Source: Adineta ricciae (taxonomy: Eukaryota > Rotifera > Eurotatoria > Adinetida > Adinetidae). From it: DNA of 64,000 nucleotides. The stretch lies in assembly GCA_905250025.1 (NCBI GenBank), contig CAJNOJ010000008.1, forward strand, positions 310,001-374,000, read 5' to 3'. Below are positions 56,594 through 64,000 of this stretch, piece by piece. The position numbers and the translations under genes were made by a program. The notes below the pieces were generated by a model. The model did not search any database and was not told the origin of the DNA. It saw only the letters and a list, made by a program, of their open reading frames with translations. The stretch's first letter is position 1. Each line of letters starts with the position of its first letter.

Positions 56594-59500
56594 ATGCCAA
56601 GAAAAATTTCATTTCAATGTGTCTATTCCACAAGTTCGGATGAGCAATATCCCGCTAGTGAACTAAATCATCATGAACCATTCGTCAACGGATGGCAAAG
56701 CAGTCGCTCATGCTCCTATCCACAAGAACTTGTTTTTCGATTTGAAAGTTATGTTCGACTGAAACGTCTCCAATTACTGTGCCATCAATACCTAATCGGT
56801 AACTCTTTGTTTTGTTTCGTTCTCTCCTATAATCGATTCCGAGTATTTCTAGCATCGAAAATCGAATTTCATATCGGCGATTGCTTATCAGACGAAGAAG
56901 TGACATATAAAAATGCTCGTTATACTAATCTAGGGTAAAACACACAATTATCATATTGTAATTTGGATAAATTATTTGCAAATAGGTTTATTGAATTGTC
57001 CACCAATGAACGTAGTGATTACAAAGCTCGGGAACTAAAATCAATTCATGTTGATGCTGATGGATGGTTTCTAAAATTGATCCTACACAAAAATCATTCG
57101 AATCGATACAACGTGCATAATCAAGTATATTAAATCTCAATCAGAATTCAATTTCCTTCATAATCACTTCGTTTTCTTAGGTTAGTCTCGTAGCAATCAA
57201 TTTACTCGGTGATGATATTGACAAAGTATGAAAAAATTCACATGCAAGTCCGGAATACACTCGCACTTGTTTTAGTTTCGTGATACTTACGACCATCCAC
57301 TCGACTCGACACCAGTCAGGTAGATCGCATCGTTTCTTTATTAAATGATCATGTTTGACGAGTATGATTAGATCGGAACAAATCTCCATTGTCGATGATC
57401 TTGCATTTGCGATGTTTCAAGATCCAGAAATAGCCGTGATCATACGAAATTTAGATCGAAAAAAGCAAGAATATGTTCAAGGTCTGAGTTAATCTTGCAC
57501 TTATTCACTGAACACTTTCGTTTTGTTATGCAGATGAGAAATTTGATCGAGCGCGGAAATTCAAACAAGCAATACAAGAACTTGTCAAAGTAGACGTGAT
57601 TTTCAAAACGGCACGACACGACATTGTTTTGTTCTCGTTTCTATGCAGGTTGGCGAACGACTTGCCCGATATGAAGTCGAAAAACGGAAAGCAATCGAAG
57701 TATGTTTACACACCAACATATTCTTTCATGATAATATCATTAAAAACACCCCTGTCGTAACAATGAAATGTCAGCATCGCCTATAAATAGATTTTCATTT
57801 CGTTTTCATCTGAAACCTGCGAATCGTTCTTACGGCAATATTTATTCAGGTTTCAAAGTAAAGAAAACTAATACTAATCAAATATGTTTCGATCATATTA
57901 CGTTTGCTGACTGTATTTGAATTAATTAATATACAGTGAAATTTTCACTGGCTGATGATGTTCTTTGTCTAATGAGCTGTTTGAAGTTCTACGAATTCGC
58001 TCTAATTGAGCAAAGAATAATACTACTGAAAGGTTTTATGCCTTAGTACAGACTGTAGAAAAGATTCAAAAAACAAATCTTCTTGGATACCTTCGAGTGA
58101 TCATCTTATCTGATTTCATTTTAGCGAGAGGATTATGACACAGCACAGGCGAGAAAAGACAAAATGGATCTGGTGCGAACGGAAACATACAAACAACTTC
58201 AAGCACTTAATTTACTGGATATCGTTATTGTAAGTAACAACGAAGTAAAGGGTTGTTTTTGTTGTCATACAAATTCGTATTTGCCAAGTGAAAATGCAAT
58301 CTATCTCGTAGGAGAATGGCGAAGGAACGGAATTTTTGAAACGTTTACAGGAAAATACTAATAATGAACAACAAAATGACATTGACCAAAACGAAGATAA
58401 TGAAAATGACGATGATGACGATGATGTTGATGATAACGAAGAGGAGGTAGATATATATACAACCTGGTAGTGATTTGCTCATTTTTTTGCATGATTGATC
58501 CTATGCACATACTTGTTTTTTTTTCTCATGCCCATCATTATTGATTATCTAGTTTTTATGTTAATCAACAAAACTTGTTTGCATGAATTGATTTAGCTGG
58601 AATAACAGAAAAAGCTTATGAATTTTTAACTTCTATTTCTAGCCACCACGTACAGTTAGACAGCAGAACCATGGTAATTGTTTGCTCTCATAAAATGTGC
58701 GTTGTTATACTTATTATTTCTCCTTTCAAGGACATTCACAAAGTACACTTCAATCTCGCCGCTCTGCGCAATCGACGGTCTCGCTTGCTGCTCAATCAAT
58801 AGCGCAGGAGCCTACGACATCACCATTGCCGCACATTGTCAGTACCGCTAAACGCACAAGTATTGCTCCTAGTATAGGTGGTTACAATTCTCCTCTCCCA
58901 CCTATCCCTACAAATTCAGTTAAACGAACGAGTGTTATGGTCAACCGAACCGATCCACCTGCTCTTGAATATCAGAAACCAGCAACACCTTATGAGGATA
59001 AAATCATTCCCACATTACGAAATCGTTTGCGTTCAGATGGTGCACCTCCACCGACTTCGTCGATGGGTAATCCTGATTTCGGAAAGAAGCCTACTGACGA
59101 CATCGATTATCCATCATCACGAGTCATGAGTACCATACCTACTGATGATGCCACTGCCGAATTGAATCAAGCAGAAATGATTGAGGCTAATCAAATGATG
59201 ATTGTCTTTGACAAACAATTAGTGAGAGAAATTCTGAGCATTTCTTCATTGAATTCATCTTGGTTTTATTCTTTAGGTTAGCAAATTGTATCATCGAAAT
59301 CATTTGGAACGTGAAGAAGCGCTAGATGAGATCTATCAAATATTAAATACATTCTCGGGTGATCAGGAGGATGCACGTGCATATTTACGTGCTGGCAGTT
59401 TTGTCGTTGCACGAATGTTTCGTGTCGATGTTCTTGCAATTTTCTCTCAATCGTTGAAAATTTTCCATTTACTTATGAATGATTATGTACGGCGACATTC

Positions 59501-61073
59501 GATTCAACGTTCAGATATTGTTGCCAGTTTAGAACGTGTCCTGCCTGTTCTTCTGCAACGTACAGGAGACTCCAATGCTCGATTGAGATTGCGAGCACAA
59601 GAAGCAATTATCGAAGCAGCTTCATATCCCGAAGTCAAACCGTTGCAAGTCATTCCACACGATTGCGTTTATCCGTTCAATAAAACCTGTGCACCGAGAT
59701 TAGCAATTAGTCGTTGTGAACTTGTAGAAGAATTAATGAAAGTATTAGATGTGCAAAAAGGTGATCAAGGCTTAAATGTTGACAATGTCGGCAAATTCTG
59801 TGCTCAAGCACTAGAACATAATGGTAGGGAATCTTTTACTCGTAAAACCCGTGATGCGATGCTCTACGTTGAACTTATATTCTATTTTTAGCCGGTGAAG
59901 TCCGAGAATTAGCTATTAAGCTATTACTTAGCTTATATAAAGTAAGAACGCGAAGAGATTTTGATTATTCACGAAAACCTCCCTGTTTAGACTCATGGAG
60001 CGGTTGTCAAACGTTACCTCCCACCGAACAATGATCAAACACGTCGAATGAAGAAGTATCGCGATATGTTCAATGCATTTGATCGAATGGATCCTCAAGC
60101 TGAGAGTGTATTGCATTTTTCTACGAATGAAGCCATGCCTTATCTTCAAATGTTCGTTTTGTATTTAGCCACCAATAAATCTCCCATTGGATCGAATAAA
60201 GCGGCCAAGTGAACCACAAAATACCACGAAACGTGATGTATCCAAACAGCAACATACTGCACGTGAACAACTGAAAGCGGTGAGAAACAAGCCTTTCTGC
60301 GCAATGACTCTCTGCATTGACATGAATTTCTAGGTTGAACCAAAAGGTTCGCTTAGTAACAAATCTCGAGCTCCAACACGATTTGATGGAAAAACACCAA
60401 CAGCCAGTGTTGCCGATGAATCGGAATTCACTCCCGAAGAGTAAAATGATCGATCTATTTGAATTGCTAATAGATCTTTTCATGATTTTGTAGTACATGT
60501 ATATTTTGCGGTGATAAAAATCCTGAATTCATTCGGAACGGTCTTGAGACGCACTATTGGGCTAGTTGTCCCATGTTACAACGTTGTAAAGAATGCAATC
60601 AAGTTTGTTGACATTTTAGTCTCTCGTTGTTTCTCTTGACGCGAGTTTTTCGTTTCAGGTAATAGAAATCGGAATTCATATCGAACATTTACTACGCGAA
60701 TGTGAAAAAAAAGGCAAATATCAACAATGTCCTCGGTGCACTGAGGCAATCGGACATGATTTCGACAATCATATTAAATCTAAACAATGCATTGAAGCAA
60801 AGCCGAATACGAATCGTTGTCCGTTGTGTCATGCGAATGTTCGTGAAGGTGAAAAGTACTGGCGTGATCATTTAATGGGCCCGAATGGTTGTACAGAGAA
60901 TCCTCGTCGTCTTAAAGCCACAACTAAAAGTATTATCATTTTGAATCGATTTTGACACACTGATTCGTTTTCTTGCAGATCGAAGCGCTTCGCAGTCGAA
61001 ATCTGTGGTTGTACCGCCATCTCAAAGCAATGTTATGAAGAAGCAGAGGAAAGTTTCGACAACTGTTAAATAG
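56594..61073 (+). CDS. CEP104: Centrosomal protein of 104 kDa
   Basis: Multi-exon gene from MPRKISFQCVY at 56594 to a TAG at 61071-61073. N-terminal jelly-roll domain: PFVNGWQSSRSCSYPQELVF, LLCHQYLI, SKIEFHIGD, KARELKSIHVDADGWFLKL and VSLVAINLLGDD. Then VDDLAFAMFQDPEIAVIIR and a coiled coil (KVGERLARYEVEKRKAIE, REDYDTAQARKDKMD). An acidic linker and a Ser/Pro-rich linker lead to a TOG-type domain (59286-59990; RTGDSNARLRLRAQEAIIEA, NVDNVGKFCAQALEH). The C-terminal Cys/His zinc-binding repeats read CIFCGDKNPEF, CPRCTEAIGHDFDNHIK and CPLCHANV..HLMGPNGC. CEP104 sits at centriole and cilium tips and binds tubulin and CP110 (family knowledge). The region 57225-57370 resolves into the micro-exon FRDTYDHPLDSTPV plus flanking introns. 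AATAAA lies at about 61166. Confidence 0.95.
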
Positions 61074-62464
61074 AAAAAGCCATTTCTGAGCTTTTATCTT
61101 TTGTATTGAAGTTTTTATTTCGATGACATCTATTTTATTTTCATTAACATCCATGAAGCTATTTGAATAAAAACCAAATTACACAAACATTTAAATATTT
61201 ATTTATTATTTTTTTTCTGTATTGTCTGAGAGTGATTGAATATTTTGTTATTCATGTAAATATATACGATTACAAAGTTATCGCTTGTGCGTTTTCTTTT
61301 ATTTGAGTACTAAAGTCTATATGAAACGTTGTCATTGTGGGCGAACGTGCTCGCCTCACCATGAATAATAAGATTTATTCACACGTCGTCTTTTTTTTTC
61401 AAAAACATTTTGCTTTAGTCTAATGGAATCAGGATTTTCAATTAACAATTATTTTCACTTCATTAACGAGGCTTTAAATAGATCGCTAAGATCATTATGC
61501 TAAATAAGCGTGTACCCGAGAGAACTCAATCAGAGCAGTTGTTGTAATCGTCAGTTTCATTATTAATAATGCTGTCTGAGAAAGCAAAAGTCCTTCCATC
61601 GCATCCTTTTCAATTTACAATATTATCAAGTCACTTTGACGTCACTATGTCATGCTTCACACATTAGTCAAATGCAGAGCAGAAGCATTTCTCACTTTAA
61701 TGGGTATAACGTGAAGAACTACATATTTTTTATTTACATCGACTAAACAAAGGTGAGTCATCCAAGGGTTTTCCGAACCTCTAGAGACTTGCGTGGATCC
61801 AACTCATCGAATCAAGTATGCTTTGCCAGATCGTCCTATATCAGATTACTAATGATTAAAATATATTATTCATTTCTCGGATTTACATCTGATAAACGCA
61901 TGTATTATTCAGATTACTTTTAGAAGATCAAAGTGAACCAGTCAATACATTATAGATACCTGCGCGGGAAAAGTTGACGATAGTCTATATGAAATTTTCA
62001 ATGACGTTAATCGTTACAATTTGATATTGAACTCTAAGTTCAACCGTAAAAGCACGAATATAATACTAATTAAGACAGCGGTAGATTTTCTTGCTCCGAT
62101 GGATCGAAAAGGTCAATGCCTAATCTGTTTTGTAGAACGTTTCAAATACTTTGTAGTTCATAGCATACAACGTGACTTATCTCAAAGCGGATCTTATTTT
62201 GATTATGTCATTAAATAAAACATGGCACAGTTAAACGGAATGACGATCTTATCACGAATAAACATCTATGTTTAAGCATCTCATCTCGGAAAAACGCAGT
62301 AGCAAGTGCTTTTATCTCAGACCGTTGTCAATAATTTTACTCTTGTGAAAAATAACTAGTACGAGTTCGAGAGAAGTCGAGTGACACAATTGAAAAGAAA
62401 AAAGATGCATTTATTTTCAAGATGAATTTTTAGTTCACAAAAAACCGAGAAAAGCAAGATTACA
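61074..62464. other. Convergent intergenic region, about 1.4 kb
   Basis: 3' flanks of CEP104 (+) and the membrane-protein gene (-). AT-rich. A 65-codon ORF at 62021-62218 has no recognisable features. No RNA gene seen. Confidence 0.4.
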
Positions 62465-64000
62465 TCACAGTGAAGTTTGTTGAAATTGATTTAGACTTGT
62501 TAAATTACTTGTGGTTATGACATTTTGACTACTAGTATTATCGTCATAGATAACAACTGACTCGTTCGGATAACTAGTTGAATGTTCTTCATAAGCTGAT
62601 GATGTTAGATCGAGTGTAAAAGAATTTTTCGAATGTTCATTTGAATTTCCATCACTTTGATGATACGGAACAAAGCGTAGATGAAAATGGATAGTCGGCC
62701 GCCGAAGCCTCCATGAAAAACGCAGCTTTGTATGAAGAATATAATGAAATATTGAGGAAATATATGATGAAAATATGCTGAAAGACAAATAGAAAAATAA
62801 GAAGGTTAAACGAACTGGAATGGAGTAATAAACCAAACAGAACAGCGAGTAAAAGAACATTTTGACTGGTAGCCATTTGAACGGTGATGACACGAAGTAT
62901 AAAAGTATCGTCAACGAACATATGTACACCAGACGGATGAGAATGAATGTCGTATGGCAATAAACAATGATATATTGAAAATACCGTAAGTATGCTAATA
63001 ACATCAGTTGTCTATGTCGTTCAGCGCATTTATTTTGCTCGAGAACAAGCGCTTTTTCATACAATGCTCGATGATATTCGATATCCATTGATGGAATTTG
63101 ATAACGATTGACACTTATTAGATAATACACAATCATCGAAAGGTAGAAGAATGAATGAATTAGAGTGATGAAATTGGCTAAGAAATAATTTCGTTGGCCA
63201 TAAGTACATCGATGTACTCGATAGGACATATTTTTGATTTGGGATTTATTGAATTTCCGATGGATTTTTTTCGGCTTCTTTCGGGTTCGGTTTTTATATG
63301 TAGAATTTTGCGGGCTAAATAAATTATACGGAACTTTGATAAGTATCTCGAAAGTCGAATCATCCTTTTGAGTGTGAATAATCTTTTCCGGATTAGTTGG
63401 TATAATCCGTAATTTTTGATAATTTCGAGCATATTTATCCAGATCAGCATAGAATTTCGAATAATCGTTCAATTTCATGTCATTTATATGATACAACGGC
63501 ATGGGATACTCTTGAATACTAACCTCCGAGTTCCACCGGTTCAACATTACCAAGTGAATCTTCTCAACTTTCAAATGCGTGATCCAGTTGTTAATGTATA
63601 CAATGACCAATAAACAAACTAATGTCAGCGCCCGGGAATGTACTCGACTCGAGTTCGGCAATGAGTGATGTTTGAGAAAGTACTGAACTTTCTGACAGCG
63701 TATTGCATAGATAAATATGAGTGTTAAACATTGTCCGCCCTCCGACGATGCTTTCAAATAGTGTGGCCATCGACAAAAACCGCTGAAGTACTTTTCTTGG
63801 ATCATGATTAAATTGAACTTCAATAGAATGATGAATATTAATTGAATTATATCGTAGAAGATCATCGAATAGATGAACGGAATGAGACATGGGAAAAATA
63901 TCGTCCGAGATCGATAGAACAATATAATAATACTGAATATCGTTAGGAAAACGGTAACAAATGTTGATATATACAAATATTTGAATGATACTGTGTTGAA
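62465..64000 (-). CDS. Multi-pass membrane protein, 5' end outside the window
   Basis: The frame is open from the right edge (64000) to a stop at 62465; no ATG is needed inside the window, so the start lies beyond it or in an upstream exon. Hydrophobic segments: TFVTVFLTIFSIIILFY, IYSMIFYDIIQLIFIILL, ALTLVCLLVIVYINNW, FLANFITLIHSFFYLSMIVYYL, YFQYIIVYCHTTFILI and LVYICSLTILLYFVSS, plus two more near 62760-62870, about eight in all. A long polar loop (about 63.55-63.2 kb) with basic KNRTRKKPKKIHRKF separates the first and second groups. The tail is Ser/Thr-rich. It resembles a receptor-like protein in layout, but I cannot assign a family. No introns are visible. Confidence 0.6.
   Translation of the reverse strand, partial: FNTVSFKYLYISTFVTVFLTIFSIIILFYRSRTIFFPCLIPFIYSMIFYDIIQLIFIILLKFNLIMIQEKYFSGFCRWPHYLKASSEGGQCLTLIFIYAIRCQKVQYFLKHHSLPNSSRVHSRALTLVCLLVIVYINNWITHLKVEKIHLVMLNRWNSEVSIQEYPMPLYHINDMKLNDYSKFYADLDKYARNYQKLRIIPTNPEKIIHTQKDDSTFEILIKVPYNLFSPQNSTYKNRTRKKPKKIHRKFNKSQIKNMSYRVHRCTYGQRNYFLANFITLIHSFFYLSMIVYYLISVNRYQIPSMDIEYHRALYEKALVLEQNKCAERHRQLMLLAYLRYFQYIIVYCHTTFILIRLVYICSLTILLYFVSSPFKWLPVKMFFYSLFCLVYYSIPVRLTFLFFYLSFSIFSSYISSIFHYILHTKLRFSWRLRRPTIHFHLRFVPYHQSDGNSNEHSKNSFTLDLTSSAYEEHSTSYPNESVVIYDDNTSSQNVITTSNLTSLNQFQQTSL

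Noticed and set aside
57177-57389. Minus-strand 70-codon ORF
   Set aside because: Antisense to the CEP104 exons and introns at 57180-57390, which make a better, family-consistent reading.

Overview
The window looks like nuclear DNA of a bdelloid rotifer (inference). Four things point there: (i) a 23-nt leader (TGCTTATTAC..CCAAGAG) that differs only at its first base from the rotifer spliced leader as I recall it, carried by a cluster of 107-nt SL RNA genes; (ii) AT-rich DNA with many GT-AG introns of about 40-65 bp; (iii) an intronless ADP-ribosyltransferase/TPR fusion of a type abundant in bdelloids; (iv) an intronless bacterial-type gene embedded in a host intron. It is a draft assembly: four single N bases occur (32095, 34721, 37617, 44271), and two of them sit inside exact 221-bp duplications that look like unmerged contig overlaps.

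Left part (1-25.2 kb), gene dense. 3' end of a glycosyltransferase-like gene (1-476, +); small unknown ORF (568-1086, -); unknown protein (2992-3798, +); four-MBT chromatin protein of the L3MBTL2/MBTD1 type (4546-6674, +); macroH2A histone variant (7681-9187, +); sphingosine kinase (9405-11494, +); secreted GH65 glycosidase with one in-frame stop (12034-15557, -); Ly6/uPAR-like GPI protein (16901-18606, +) whose second intron holds an intronless CtlX-type amidinotransferase-fold hydrolase on the other strand (17247-18200, -); a low-complexity unknown protein (18924-20616, -); a rhodopsin-like GPCR (21287-22385, +); axonemal dynein light intermediate chain DNALI1 (22573-23591, -); FBXO8 (24091-25207, +).

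Middle part (25.2-36.5 kb) has no convincing protein gene. It is a small-RNA cluster: seven complete SL RNA genes plus one truncated copy, and three U2 snRNA copies. Six of the complete SL genes form three head-to-head pairs separated by exactly 130 bp. The SL genes and the first U2 copy share a 25-bp promoter-like element at -48 to -24. Two 2.6-2.8 kb tandem units carry [U2(-), SL(-), SL(+)].

Right part (36.5-64 kb). The ART/TPR gene (36564-39023, +); a complete DNA-PKcs gene (40772-56336, -) with a canonical kinase active site and FATC tail; CEP104 (56594-61073, +), which starts only 257 bp from the PRKDC start codon on the opposite strand; and a multi-pass membrane protein running off the right edge (62465-64000, -). 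Several genes act in chromatin, DNA repair and ADP-ribose biology (macroH2A, MBT protein, DNA-PKcs, ART) and two in cilia or centrioles (DNALI1, CEP104). I see no evidence that they form one operon-like unit. Coding exons were joined by eye from GT-AG sites, frame and family similarity; no search was run.
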